A DNA stretch of 64,000 nt from CALCKU01 sp964534845 (lineage in GTDB: Bacteria > Pseudomonadota > Alphaproteobacteria > Caulobacterales > Maricaulaceae): positions 7,386 to 71,385 of the forward strand of contig CAZHPV010000007.1 of NCBI GenBank assembly GCA_964534845.1, read 5' to 3'. The notes below the pieces were generated by a model. It was not told the origin of the DNA. It saw only the letters and a program-made list of their open reading frames with translations, and did no database searches. Of this stretch, positions 26,477-35,013 are shown piece after piece; the stretch's first letter is position 1; the number at the start of each line of letters is the position of its first letter. The position numbers and the translations under genes were made by a program.

Positions 26477-28318
26477 TTACGGAACGGCGATCGCGGCCGA
26501 TTTAGGGCTGCGGGGATCAGCGGCGCCGAAGAAAAAGGGCGAGCCCGCCGCTGTTCCTACCGCCTTACCTACGGAATTTACACGCCCCAAAATTGTACGC
26601 GTAAAATCCCCATTTGCATTTTTGGGAAAGGCGTGGCCCATTTCCTCTAGGATTGCCAGCGTATCAGGTGAGATGCCCGGCTCGGCCAAGACGATTTCAG
26701 GCAACCATTGATGATGAATACGCGGCATATTTGTCGCTTGTGCTAAATTCATATCCCATTCAATGACATTCAGCACCATTTGCAACACAGAGGTGATAAT
26801 CGTGCTGCCCCCCGGACTGCCCGTGGCAAGAACAGGCACGCCGTTCTTTTTCACTATCAAAGGCGACATGGATGAGAGCGGACGCTTTAGCGGTTCTATT
26901 TTATTAGCCTCTCCACCAATAAGGCCGTACCCATTCGCCGCCCCCGGCTTCGCCGAAAAATCATCCATTTCATTATTGAGTAAGAACCCTGCCCCGTCCA
27001 CACTCAGACGGCTTCCATAAGAAAAATTGAGCGTATACGTCACGGCCACACTATTTCCGTCCTTATCAACAACTGAATAATGTGTCGTCGACGGCCCCTC
27101 CGGTTTCAAAACCGTTCCCGGGCGCACGTCCGATGATTTTGTCGCTTTCTCAAGAGAAATTGTAGCGCGTAGTCTATCGGCATAATCCGGGTCGATCAAA
27201 GCGTCCTGAGGCACATCGAAAAAGTCTGGGTCACCCAAATATTTCGAGCGGTCAGCAAAAGCCCGCCGCATAGCTTCGATCAGCTTATGTAAATAAGCAG
27301 CACTATTATGCCCGTCAGCTTGCAAGTCATAGCCCTCGAGAATATTGAGCATTTGCAATATATGAATACCTCCTGACGAGGGCGGCGGCATGGAGTGCAC
27401 TTCATACCCTTTATAGCGCCCGCTTACAGCATTGCGCGTCACAGTGCGGTAATTCGCAAGATCGTCACGCGTGATAATCCCATTGCCTCTCTGGATTTCC
27501 GCTACAATCAGATCCGCCGTTTTACCATAATAAAAGCCCTTCTTTCCTTGATGCATTATCCGGCGAAGTGTCGCTGCCAGATCGGGCTGTCTCATCCTTT
27601 CTCCGGGTTGAAACCCTCGCCCTCCATTTAGGAAATATTTAACAGAGGACGGATCAACCGAGAGACTCTTCCGGTTTTCTTCCAATGAATTAGCCAAGCC
27701 GTAAGATACCGGAAACCCATTTATCGCTAATTGAATTGCCGGCCCCATAACTTGTCTGCGCGTCATTGTTCCATAAGTTTCCAGAGCCTCTAAAAGCCCC
27801 ATAACCGTTCCCGGAACGCCCGCTGAAAGATGGCTATATTGTGCTTTTTGATTATCCACATTTCCGTCGGCTCCAAGATACATGTCCCGACTCGCCGCAG
27901 CCGGCGCCATTTCACGAAAGTCCAGCGCGGTGACATCGCCTGAACCTGCCGGAGAGATAAGCATAAAACCACCTCCGCCCAAATTTCCGGCTTGAGGATG
28001 GCTTACCGCCAACGCAAAACCCGTCGCTACAGCGGCATCAACAGCATTACCCCCGCGCTCCAAAATATCGGCGCCTATCTGCGCCGCAATTCTGTCTTGT
28101 GCTGAAACCATTCCCGACCTCCCCTTTACAGGGTGAAAACGGCTAGAAAAATCAAGCAAAGAATTTAGCGAAAGTGAAACCGGTTTTTCTTCTGTTGCGA
28201 CTTTATCTTTAGCCTGCACGGACAAACCGCTAAAAAACACAACAAGGCAAAATGAAAAAAATAAAGGCTTTAGAGCACTATAAACCCTTGAGCTAAACTG
28301 TCGGTAATTCTTCATCAT
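26477..28318 (-). CDS. ggt: Gamma-glutamyltransferase (periplasmic)
   Basis: A 613-residue precursor with a signal peptide (FFSFCLVVFFSGLSVQA). It should cut itself before the catalytic Thr in STTHYSVVDKDGNSVAVTYTLN to give large and small subunits. GSRLSVDGAGFLLNNEMDDF and LATGSPGGSTI are the other substrate-binding blocks. The enzyme splits glutathione and other gamma-glutamyl peptides in the periplasm. It begins 26 bases after ybaB and ends 91 bases before recR, all on one strand, so it interrupts the usual dnaX-ybaB-recR order and may be transcribed with it. Confidence 0.95.
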   Translation of the reverse strand: MMKNYRQFSSRVYSALKPLFFSFCLVVFFSGLSVQAKDKVATEEKPVSLSLNSLLDFSSRFHPVKGRSGMVSAQDRIAAQIGADILERGGNAVDAAVATGFALAVSHPQAGNLGGGGFMLISPAGSGDVTALDFREMAPAAASRDMYLGADGNVDNQKAQYSHLSAGVPGTVMGLLEALETYGTMTRRQVMGPAIQLAINGFPVSYGLANSLEENRKSLSVDPSSVKYFLNGGRGFQPGERMRQPDLAATLRRIMHQGKKGFYYGKTADLIVAEIQRGNGIITRDDLANYRTVTRNAVSGRYKGYEVHSMPPPSSGGIHILQMLNILEGYDLQADGHNSAAYLHKLIEAMRRAFADRSKYLGDPDFFDVPQDALIDPDYADRLRATISLEKATKSSDVRPGTVLKPEGPSTTHYSVVDKDGNSVAVTYTLNFSYGSRLSVDGAGFLLNNEMDDFSAKPGAANGYGLIGGEANKIEPLKRPLSSMSPLIVKKNGVPVLATGSPGGSTIITSVLQMVLNVIEWDMNLAQATNMPRIHHQWLPEIVLAEPGISPDTLAILEEMGHAFPKNANGDFTRTILGRVNSVGKAVGTAAGSPFFFGAADPRSPKSAAIAVP

Positions 28319-28344
28319 GTGACCCGCGGTAATTTCTCTACCTA

Positions 28345-28668
28345 TTAAAACGGTAATTTCATTCCGGGTGGGAGCTGTATATCGCCCATTGCGGATTTCA
28401 TTGTTTCAGCTTGCTTCTCATCCATTTTAACCTTCGCATCCTGATAGGCTGCGATGATTAAATCCTCGACAATCTCGACATCTTCTCCGCTAAGCAAACT
28501 AGGAGCTATCTTGACCGATTTCATATTGCCACCCCCTGCCAAAATCACTGTCACTAGCCCCCCGCCCGAGCGCCCCTCTGATACAAGGTCGGCCACTTTG
28601 GCCTGAGCATCTTCCATTTTGGACTGCATTTCCTTGGCCTGTTTCATCAAACCCATAATATCTTTCAT
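28345..28668 (-). CDS. ybaB: YbaB/EbfC nucleoid-associated protein
   Basis: A 107-residue protein with the family order: a start helix MGLMKQAKEMQSKMEDAQ, the strand block GGGLVTVILAGGGNMKSVKIAPSLL, the EDLIIAAYQDAKVKMDEK helix, and a GDIQLPPGMKLPF tail. It binds DNA as a tweezer-shaped dimer. Its start overlaps the dnaX stop by four bases (ATGA), as is common. Confidence 0.95.
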   Translation of the reverse strand: MKDIMGLMKQAKEMQSKMEDAQAKVADLVSEGRSGGGLVTVILAGGGNMKSVKIAPSLLSGEDVEIVEDLIIAAYQDAKVKMDEKQAETMKSAMGDIQLPPGMKLPF

Positions 28669-30590
28669 ATCATATCCTCATCATCTTGGGGGTGAGACCC
28701 GAAATCGGCCGGAATAATATTTCCCGCAGTCCTCTTATCAGCCATATTATCAGAACCCTCTTGTGGCGTTTGGGTATCCGTTTGAAGGCCTGCTTCCGAC
28801 CCTGTATGAATAATCTCTATCAGCTTAGCCTTAGCAAGCAAAGGGTGGGAAAAGGCGGGATGGGCCCGGTCTTTCGCCTCCTGCTCGGATTTCTCGCGCC
28901 GTTGGCGCTGGCTTATCGTTTCTCCGCCGCCCGAGGTTTCAGGCGTGACTATCCAAAGCTCACCCGTGAGGTCTTTAAGGGCAGAAACGATCTTACCCGT
29001 TAATGAGACAGGTGCACCGTCAACGGGCTGAAACGCCATGAGACCGGGTTTAAATCTTATCGGCATAACATAGCGCTTTATATCAGAGGCCAGTTCAATC
29101 TGGTTCTTGGGTAAAGCCTCAATAAAGGCCTCCAGCGTTTCAATCACCTGGTAGGTTTGAGGGTGTGTTTGGGGTTCAATCTGGGGCTGGATACGCGGTT
29201 GGGCTGAAGCGCCATGTGACGGCGTGGCCATTTGTATCGAGGGGGGCTCGGACACCAGACCTACCGCCTGATGCGCTGCCAGATCAGGGGCAGAGTTCTG
29301 AGGCTTGGCCTGTGAGGGCGTTTGCGCGTTTGTTTGTGAAACGGCGTGTTGAAGGGAGCCCGCAGTTTCGGTTAACGGCTGCGGCCGACTAAAATTTCCG
29401 CCCCCACTTTCTTGAGAGCTTAATTCGGCTATCATTTTAGCGATAAGTTCTGGCGGCGGCATCTCGCCGGCCACCGAAATATTGAGCATGGCCATTTCAG
29501 CAGCTGCCAGAGGTGACGGAGCTATCCGGACATCATTATAGGCTTTGAGCAACATCTGCCAAATACGCGTTAGCTGACCCAATGTAAGATCACCGGCAAG
29601 GCTTTGGACACGCTTAATTTGATCTGGTGCAAGATCAAAATCCCCGTCATCACCCAATGTCTGCGCGCGACTGACCTCATGACAAACCTCAAGCAGGTCC
29701 CGCATGATTATCGCGGGATCAGCCCCGTCATCATATTGGGAGCGCAGTTCCTTCAAAACAGCCCCCGCCTCCCCCTTTGCGGCTTTCTCGAAAAGATCGA
29801 GAACACGCACACGGTCAGCAAGGCCCAGCATTGAACGGACTTGCTCTGCACTCACCTCAGTGCCGTCAAGACCGGATTGAACAATGGCTTGATCTAGCAG
29901 GGACAGGCTATCGCGCACCGAACCTTCAGCTGCGCGGGATATGAGCGCCAAACCCTCATCTGAAACTTTGACTTTTTCCTGCCCGCAAATTTTTACGAGG
30001 TGCGCTTGTAAAGCCTGCGCCTGAACACGGCGTAGGTCAAAACGCTGACAGCGCGAAAGAACGGTAATGGGCACTTTACGGATTTCCGTTGTTGCGAAGA
30101 TAAACTTCGCATGATCTGGCGGCTCCTCTAACGTTTTTAACAAGGCATTGAAAGCGCCTGTCGAGAGCATATGGACCTCATCAATGATATAGACTTTATA
30201 ACGCGCCTCGACAGGGGCATAGCGTACACCGTCGAGCATTTCGCGCATATTATCGACGCCGGTGCGCGAGGCTGCATCCATTTCCAAAACATCCATATGC
30301 GATGACGCCATAATACGCTCGCAATGCACTCCGGGCTCGGTTAGGTCAACGGAAGGGCTGTCACGTGTTTCTGATTGGTAATTTAACGCCCGGGCCAAGA
30401 GCCGTGCTGTTGTGGTTTTGCCGATACCGCGCACCCCTGTCAGCATAAAGGCATGCGCCACACGCCCGGCTCTAAACGCATTGGTTAGCGTCGTAACCAT
30501 AGCTTCCTGACCGATCATATCCTCAAATGTAACCGGACGATATTTACGCGCCAGAACCTGATAATGGCTGGATGTCGAGGGTTCGCTCAT
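28665..30590 (-). CDS. dnaX: DNA polymerase III subunit gamma/tau
   Basis: A 641-residue clamp-loader ATPase. Walker A is GVRGIGKTT, Walker B DEVHML, and the SRC motif VLSRCQRFD follows. Between them the usual zinc cysteines are reduced to a single HC, as in other alphaproteobacterial DnaX proteins that I recall. After residue 380 comes a Gln/Pro/Ser-rich hinge and a C-terminal tau region (ALPKNQIELASDIKRYVMPIRF) that contacts the replicase. No programmed frameshift site was obvious. It starts the dnaX-ybaB-ggt-recR run. Confidence 0.95.
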   Translation of the reverse strand: MSEPSTSSHYQVLARKYRPVTFEDMIGQEAMVTTLTNAFRAGRVAHAFMLTGVRGIGKTTTARLLARALNYQSETRDSPSVDLTEPGVHCERIMASSHMDVLEMDAASRTGVDNMREMLDGVRYAPVEARYKVYIIDEVHMLSTGAFNALLKTLEEPPDHAKFIFATTEIRKVPITVLSRCQRFDLRRVQAQALQAHLVKICGQEKVKVSDEGLALISRAAEGSVRDSLSLLDQAIVQSGLDGTEVSAEQVRSMLGLADRVRVLDLFEKAAKGEAGAVLKELRSQYDDGADPAIIMRDLLEVCHEVSRAQTLGDDGDFDLAPDQIKRVQSLAGDLTLGQLTRIWQMLLKAYNDVRIAPSPLAAAEMAMLNISVAGEMPPPELIAKMIAELSSQESGGGNFSRPQPLTETAGSLQHAVSQTNAQTPSQAKPQNSAPDLAAHQAVGLVSEPPSIQMATPSHGASAQPRIQPQIEPQTHPQTYQVIETLEAFIEALPKNQIELASDIKRYVMPIRFKPGLMAFQPVDGAPVSLTGKIVSALKDLTGELWIVTPETSGGGETISQRQRREKSEQEAKDRAHPAFSHPLLAKAKLIEIIHTGSEAGLQTDTQTPQEGSDNMADKRTAGNIIPADFGSHPQDDEDMI

Positions 30591-30688
30591 GGAGTAGTTA
30601 TAAAGTGCGAATGCGTGGCTTTAAAGGGGGGTTCCCAAAATTAGTCCAGAAAACAGTGGAGAAAGACCTCTCCTAGAACACAGCAAGG

Positions 30689-31441
30689 TTAAACCTGTCC
30701 CTTATCTGTTCCCATTATCTGATCCCAAAATCTGAAATAGAGACCGTAATTTCCCGTAAATTTCGTATGGTGGAGATTGTGATGGGCCGCCGTAATCATA
30801 ATTTTACCAAACCAGCCTTTCACCCACCTCTCTGGATAGACCTCCCAGCCCGCATGATTAAAGACAGCATTAATCGTCATAATCATTAGCAGCGCTAAAG
30901 CGACCCCTACATGCAGAGGTATAAACAATGCCAGAACGGGCAAAAGCCACGCGGAAATAAGAGCCTCTATAGGGTCAAATGAGAAACTGGCCCACGGTGT
31001 CGGTTGTACGGATTTGTGATGGCCAGCATGGGTCGCAGCAAACAGGGATTTGTGGTGCATAAGCCGGTGGGTCCAATAAAAATATGTGTCCTGTACGCAT
31101 AGATAAACCAGACCGCTAAAAACGACATATCCCCAACCTGCCCCCGTTGTTACCGGACCGCTATAAAGGGCCGTTCCACCCGCTTTCCACATTTCAATGA
31201 TGATGGCGGCAGGGGCGGCATAGATAAAGGCCGAAATCGTTGAGAGCTTAATTTCATGGCGTATGGTTTCGCGGGTCGGTTCACGCCGTGACAAGCGCCG
31301 CGCGCGTACTTTCTCGCTTGGGCGTTTCCATAACGCCCAGTGTATCGGCGCTACTATGAGAAAGTACCGGAAAATTATTATCGCAACAAATGCGAAATAG
31401 GTCACGACAGTTTGCGTAAGTGGTATGGGCCAGCCTTGCAT
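30689..31441 (-). CDS. Sterol desaturase / fatty acid hydroxylase family protein (first copy)
   Basis: From the ATG at 31441 the protein has 250 residues and four or so membrane spans. The histidine clusters of the membrane di-iron family are present: HRLMHHKSLFAATHAGHHKS in the middle and HHNLHHTKFTGNYG near the end. Such enzymes hydroxylate or desaturate lipids. Substrate unknown. A TTG-led reading to 31468 adds nine residues. A longer homologue of the same superfamily is encoded at 44.65-45.65 kb. Confidence 0.85.
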   Translation of the reverse strand: MQGWPIPLTQTVVTYFAFVAIIIFRYFLIVAPIHWALWKRPSEKVRARRLSRREPTRETIRHEIKLSTISAFIYAAPAAIIIEMWKAGGTALYSGPVTTGAGWGYVVFSGLVYLCVQDTYFYWTHRLMHHKSLFAATHAGHHKSVQPTPWASFSFDPIEALISAWLLPVLALFIPLHVGVALALLMIMTINAVFNHAGWEVYPERWVKGWFGKIMITAAHHNLHHTKFTGNYGLYFRFWDQIMGTDKGQV

Positions 31442-31546
31442 AACCCTAAAGACCAAATTTAGACACAAAGGCCAAGTCTTTTATGGTGCTATAATTGTAG
31501 AAAAACCGCATGAGGACCATAAATCAGCGGGGTACGTTCGAACCTG

Positions 31547-31717
31547 TCAGCTAAAGTTTAGCTTCGCCATTATAATGGCGCCCAAAGCACCCCAAAATAG
31601 CATATTAATCAGAGAGCGAAATATGCCGCCGTCATTTTCAACACTGAGATTAAACAGACCCATCGCGATCGTGCCGGGTAATAGAAAAAGGTTTCCAAGG
31701 ACTCGTAAGAATTTCAT
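31547..31717 (-). CDS. Small two-span membrane protein, unannotated size class
   Basis: In the 354-base stretch between the desaturase and the lipoprotein genes, the minus strand holds a 56-codon frame from ATG 31717 to TGA 31547. It encodes a basic start (MKFLRVLG), a hydrophobic run LFLLPGTIAMGLFNLSV, a short polar turn ENDGG and a second run LINMLFWGALGAIIMAKL. This is the pattern of small inner-membrane proteins. The ribosome site is weak. The rest of the stretch shows nothing. Confidence 0.5.
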   Translation of the reverse strand: MKFLRVLGNLFLLPGTIAMGLFNLSVENDGGIFRSLINMLFWGALGAIIMAKLNFS

Positions 31718-31795
31718 ACCCGCTTATCCGTGTTTAAACACAAAGATCAAGCGGTTAGTTACACACGATGCGAAATGTATTTTTCTATATTTGGG

Positions 31796-32215
31796 TTAGC
31801 CCAAAATACGGTATCCACGCCCTCGCATACACCGATAGACGATATCAGCTTGAGCGTTTTGTCCTTGTAAAACGCCGACACCTGTTCCGGCTGCGGCACC
31901 TGCAAGAGCCCCTGCAAGCGCATTTTCACCGCGTCCGCGATTGCTAAAGGCACGACGGCCGCCAAAGGAAGAGCCGATGAGTGCGCCAAATCCCGCGCCA
32001 GCAACGGCCGTTCCCAGAGTATTATTATCGAAAACAGCCCGTTGTGAGGCTAATTGTTGGCATTGCGCCAGATCGGTTTGTAATTGCGCGCTATTAGGCG
32101 CATCAATAATAGGGACTGCGTTGGCGCCACTATTAGCGCAGCCCGAAAGCGCAAGACTTGATGCCGCTAATAAGCAAATTAATCCGGTTTTAGACCTAGG
32201 ACTGAAATGTGTCAT
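31796..32215 (-). CDS. Glycine-zipper lipoprotein
   Basis: A 139-residue precursor with a type II signal peptide ending in the lipobox LSGC (lipidated Cys near residue 26). The mature part has LGTAVAGAGFGALIGSSFGG and ALAGALAGAAAGTGVGVLQG, two glycine-zipper segments that insert in or lie on membranes, then a VYRCMRGRGYRILG end. Related proteins include OmpA-linked and SlyB/YMGG-type lipoproteins of the outer membrane. Function unproven. Confidence 0.75.
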   Translation of the reverse strand: MTHFSPRSKTGLICLLAASSLALSGCANSGANAVPIIDAPNSAQLQTDLAQCQQLASQRAVFDNNTLGTAVAGAGFGALIGSSFGGRRAFSNRGRGENALAGALAGAAAGTGVGVLQGQNAQADIVYRCMRGRGYRILG

Positions 32216-32359
32216 ATCACATCCTCAATATTTTCGGCTGGCGCGGCCATGCGTTAAAAGTTTATGTGCCGTCGTCCCGACAAGCAGATTGAGAAATCTA
32301 TAACACAGTTTCCTAAAATTAAGTTATAAAATTTTAGTCATATTGCAGTGAGGTTTCGG

Positions 32360-33784
32360 TTAAAGACCGATACTTTGGTAATGCAAAGCAATGTCGGATA
32401 TAGCGACGTAAAAAGCAGCCGTTCGCATGTCTTCCAGCTCAGGCTTGGCTTCTAAAGCGGCTTTTATATTACCATAGGCCCCGCGCATAGTATCGTCCAG
32501 ACCGGCGCGAACCAGATCAATTTCATCTGCGCCTTCAATAAACCCGGATTTAAAGGATTTGGAAAATTTAAGCCCGCCCTGATTTTCCAGAGCGTCGATT
32601 AATTCTCTATTCTTGGCTTCCTGATTACGGCGGCGCAGACGACCAAACCGAATATGGCCGATATTTTTAACCCATTCAAAATAGGACACGGTCACACCAC
32701 CCGCATTAGCATACATGTCAGGGATAATGACTACCCCCTTATCGCGCAAAATTTTATCAGCCTTGGCTGTTACAGGTCCGTTGGCGGCCTCGACAATCAC
32801 TTTAGCTTTTATTGAATGGGCATTGTCGAGATTTATAACGCCTTCCATAGCAGCGGGAATCAAAATGTCACATGGGTCACAAAGGGCCGTTATATCAGGG
32901 TCTGTGACCGTCCCGCCTTTGAAATCCGATAAAGGCTTACCCGATAGCATATGGTGTTTAAGGGTCTCAATATTTATACCCTTCGCATTACGAACGACGC
33001 CTCCGCGTTCAATGACCGTAATAATTTTAGCACCGTCCTCTTCAGATAGAAATTTAGCAGCGTGATACCCCACATTTCCAAGGCCCTGTATCACGATTTT
33101 CTTACCGTCTAAACTTCCGCGAAGACCCGCCTTTTTAATATCATCAGGATGACGGAAAAATTCCTGTACGGCATATTGAACACCCCGCCCCGTCGCTTCG
33201 ATACGCCCCTCAATTCCGCCAAGATGAACAGGCTTTCCTGTCACACAGGCAGTATTGTCAATATTCGTATTATTTAGGCGTTTAAATTCATCCATCATCC
33301 AAGCCATTTCCCGCTCGCTTGTGCCCATATCGGGGGCTGGCACATTTAGCGAGGGGTGGATTAAATCGCGCCGGGCAAGCTCAAAGGTAAACCGCCGTGT
33401 TATACGCTCCAATTCTTCTTCGGACCACGCTTTAGGATTTATGCGTAAGCCCCCCTTAGAGCCACCATAGGGCACCTCAACCAAAGCGGTTTTATAGGTC
33501 ATAAGAGCCGCTAAGGCTTCAACCTCATCCTGATTAACGTCAACGGAATATCTTATCCCGCCCTTAACGGGTTCCCTATGCTCAGAATGCACGGCTCTAT
33601 AGCCCGTAAATGTATGAACTTCGCCGCGTAATTTTACTCCAAATCGCACAATATAAGTCGCGTTACAGACCCGGATTTTCTCAATTAATTTAGGCGAAAT
33701 ATCGATAAAACTCGCCGCCCGGTTGAACATCAAATCTACGCTGTCGCGGAAATTCAATTCTATAGAGGAAGATGGTTGAGCCAT
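32360..33784 (-). CDS. gdhA: Glu/Leu/Phe/Val dehydrogenase (glutamate dehydrogenase)
   Basis: At 474 residues this fits hexameric glutamate dehydrogenases. Substrate lysine motifs: GGIRYSVDVNQDEVEALAALMTYK and VPYGGSKGGLRI, with the catalytic Asp in VPAPDMGTSEREM. The Rossmann domain shows VIQGLGNVGYHAAKFL, and the family ends with MYANAGGVTVSYFEWVKN. It interconverts glutamate and 2-oxoglutarate plus ammonium. Leucine-type dehydrogenases are shorter, so glutamate is the best guess. A perfect 16-base palindrome lies 140 bases upstream. Confidence 0.92.
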   Translation of the reverse strand: MAQPSSSIELNFRDSVDLMFNRAASFIDISPKLIEKIRVCNATYIVRFGVKLRGEVHTFTGYRAVHSEHREPVKGGIRYSVDVNQDEVEALAALMTYKTALVEVPYGGSKGGLRINPKAWSEEELERITRRFTFELARRDLIHPSLNVPAPDMGTSEREMAWMMDEFKRLNNTNIDNTACVTGKPVHLGGIEGRIEATGRGVQYAVQEFFRHPDDIKKAGLRGSLDGKKIVIQGLGNVGYHAAKFLSEEDGAKIITVIERGGVVRNAKGINIETLKHHMLSGKPLSDFKGGTVTDPDITALCDPCDILIPAAMEGVINLDNAHSIKAKVIVEAANGPVTAKADKILRDKGVVIIPDMYANAGGVTVSYFEWVKNIGHIRFGRLRRRNQEAKNRELIDALENQGGLKFSKSFKSGFIEGADEIDLVRAGLDDTMRGAYGNIKAALEAKPELEDMRTAAFYVAISDIALHYQSIGL

Positions 33785-33923
33785 AATTTATTCCCGTACG
33801 AGATTAAAGCACTAAACACTGAACGTTATCACGGAACCCGCAATGACGATTTGACGATTCATGGTGCTGATACAGACATCTGTAATAAAAGCAATTAGTC
33901 TTTGAGTTTTTTTCGAGATTTTT

Positions 33924-33939
33924 CTTTTTGTACAAAAAG
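33924..33939. promoter_or_regulatory. 16-base perfect palindrome upstream of glutamate dehydrogenase
   Basis: CTTTTTGTACAAAAAG is self-complementary over all 16 bases, in the 218-base spacer between ihfA and the dehydrogenase gene. It could be a repressor site for the dehydrogenase or, with the A/T flanks, a hairpin ending the ihfA transcript. Not decided. Confidence 0.35.
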
Positions 33940-33940
33940 G

Positions 33941-33975
33941 CGATTTGACCTAGCAAAACGGCCAAAATAAGAGAA
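33941..33975 (+). repeat. Possible outlying copy of the CCCAAAATAAGAC palindromic repeat
   Basis: ACGGCCAAAATAAGAGAAGG, 30 bases downstream of the ihfA stop, resembles the core ACGACCTAAAATAAGAGGCA of the repeat family at 36-39 kb. Like those it sits just 3' of a minus-strand gene. The stem is not preserved, so this may be chance. Confidence 0.25.
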
Positions 33976-34002
33976 GGAACTCGGGTTATATAGATGTATA
34001 GA

Positions 34003-34329
34003 TTACAGCTTCGAAAGCGCTTTATCTACACGACGTTTGAGCCTGGCAGAAGGTTTAAACATGACAACACGGCGCGGGGTAATCACAGCTTCCTTACCTG
34101 TTTTCGGGTTCCGTCCGACACGTTCCGATTTGTCGCGCACAATGAAATTTCCGAATTTCGGCAATTTCACAACTTCATTATTCAAAAGCGACATTTCGAG
34201 CTTTTGGAAAATACTATTAACGAGGTCCGCCGATTCCTGTTTAGACAACCCAATTTCAGAGTAAACAGCCCTTGCAATATCTTCGCGCGTAAGGGTCTGG
34301 TTTGTATCGCCTTTGGAGGTTGAATCCAT
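34003..34329 (-). CDS. ihfA: Integration host factor alpha subunit
   Basis: A 108-residue HU/IHF-fold protein: TLTREDIARAVYSEIGLSKQESADLVNSIF, then the beta-arm block LPKFGNFIVRDKSERVGRNPKTGKE with the DNA-intercalating Pro in RNPKTG, and the FKPSARLKRRVD end. IHF bends DNA sharply for replication, recombination and transcription. It follows an unknown gene by 15 bases on the same strand. In many alphaproteobacteria plsX and fabH precede ihfA; they are not here. Confidence 0.9.
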   Translation of the reverse strand: MDSTSKGDTNQTLTREDIARAVYSEIGLSKQESADLVNSIFQKLEMSLLNNEVVKLPKFGNFIVRDKSERVGRNPKTGKEAVITPRRVVMFKPSARLKRRVDKALSKL

Positions 34330-34344
34330 ATTGAAAGCTTCCTT

Positions 34345-34788
34345 TTAAATCTTTCCAATGCCGGCTTCGATTAGAGCTTCCGCCCGAAATTTCCTAAGTC
34401 TTTGCCACAAAGAATGTCTAAATCTATCAAGGCTGTGAGACGGACACATTTCATTAATTGTGTAGTGGATGACGACAGAGTCTTCATCAGCGCGAGCCGG
34501 CAATACAGCAATATCAAGACAATTTGTGGGAGACTCTGGCCAGACCTTACGTCCGGTCTTATCGTGCTTATCAAGGCTTAAAACTGCCCTTGGCGGGTCT
34601 TCAAAAATTTCAACACGCAAGATGTGGGATTTTTTAATTTCGAGACGTTTGATAAACTGATGCAACACATCCATAGGCCGTTCTTCGGGCGACTTCGATA
34701 CGCGCATGGTCTGTTCATAAATCACACGAGCCTTAAAGCCTTTATCCACAGCGTTTCCCATCCCAAGACGTGCCATTGCCAATCTCAT
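34345..34788 (-). CDS. Unknown protein encoded upstream of ihfA
   Basis: A 147-residue, basic, cytoplasmic protein without signal or membrane span. The first half has RVIYEQTMRVSKSPEERPMDVLHQFIKRLEIKK, the second a strand-rich ILRVEIFEDPPRAVLSLDKHD and the Arg-rich helix DRFRHSLWQRLRKFRAE. I recognise no family. It lies 15 bases before ihfA on the same strand and is likely co-transcribed, so a DNA-linked role is conceivable but unproven. Confidence 0.6.
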   Translation of the reverse strand: MRLAMARLGMGNAVDKGFKARVIYEQTMRVSKSPEERPMDVLHQFIKRLEIKKSHILRVEIFEDPPRAVLSLDKHDKTGRKVWPESPTNCLDIAVLPARADEDSVVIHYTINEMCPSHSLDRFRHSLWQRLRKFRAEALIEAGIGKI

Positions 34789-35013
34789 TTCTGCGCATGA
34801 CCTTTAACTGTAACTAGTCAGTAAAGGCTGCGTAAAAGACGCCCCGCTTTGTCCTTTGATTTGGGTGCCATAAATTTAAAAAGTCCAACAGTATTGTATG
34901 TCCTATATTATGCGTTATGCGTAAAATGAGAGAATTTCACGAGCACTTTACTAGATTTTTCTGGTCATACGCCTAAGATGTGATCTCTGGATTGAACGAT
35001 TAGGTGAGGACAT

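Noticed and set aside
30591..30688. SRP RNA (ffs) expected upstream of dnaX
   Set aside because: The conserved GGTCCGGAAGGAAGCAGC-like loop is absent on both strands; the gap shows nothing else.
31530..31550. tRNA T-loop-like GTTCGAAC
   Set aside because: The flanking bases do not form the five-pair T stem, and no anticodon or acceptor stem surrounds it.
31425..31799. 124-codon plus-strand frame in the desaturase/lipoprotein gap
   Set aside because: No family character or hydrophobic pattern, poor start, and it runs into both neighbouring genes; the opposite-strand 56-codon frame is more protein-like.
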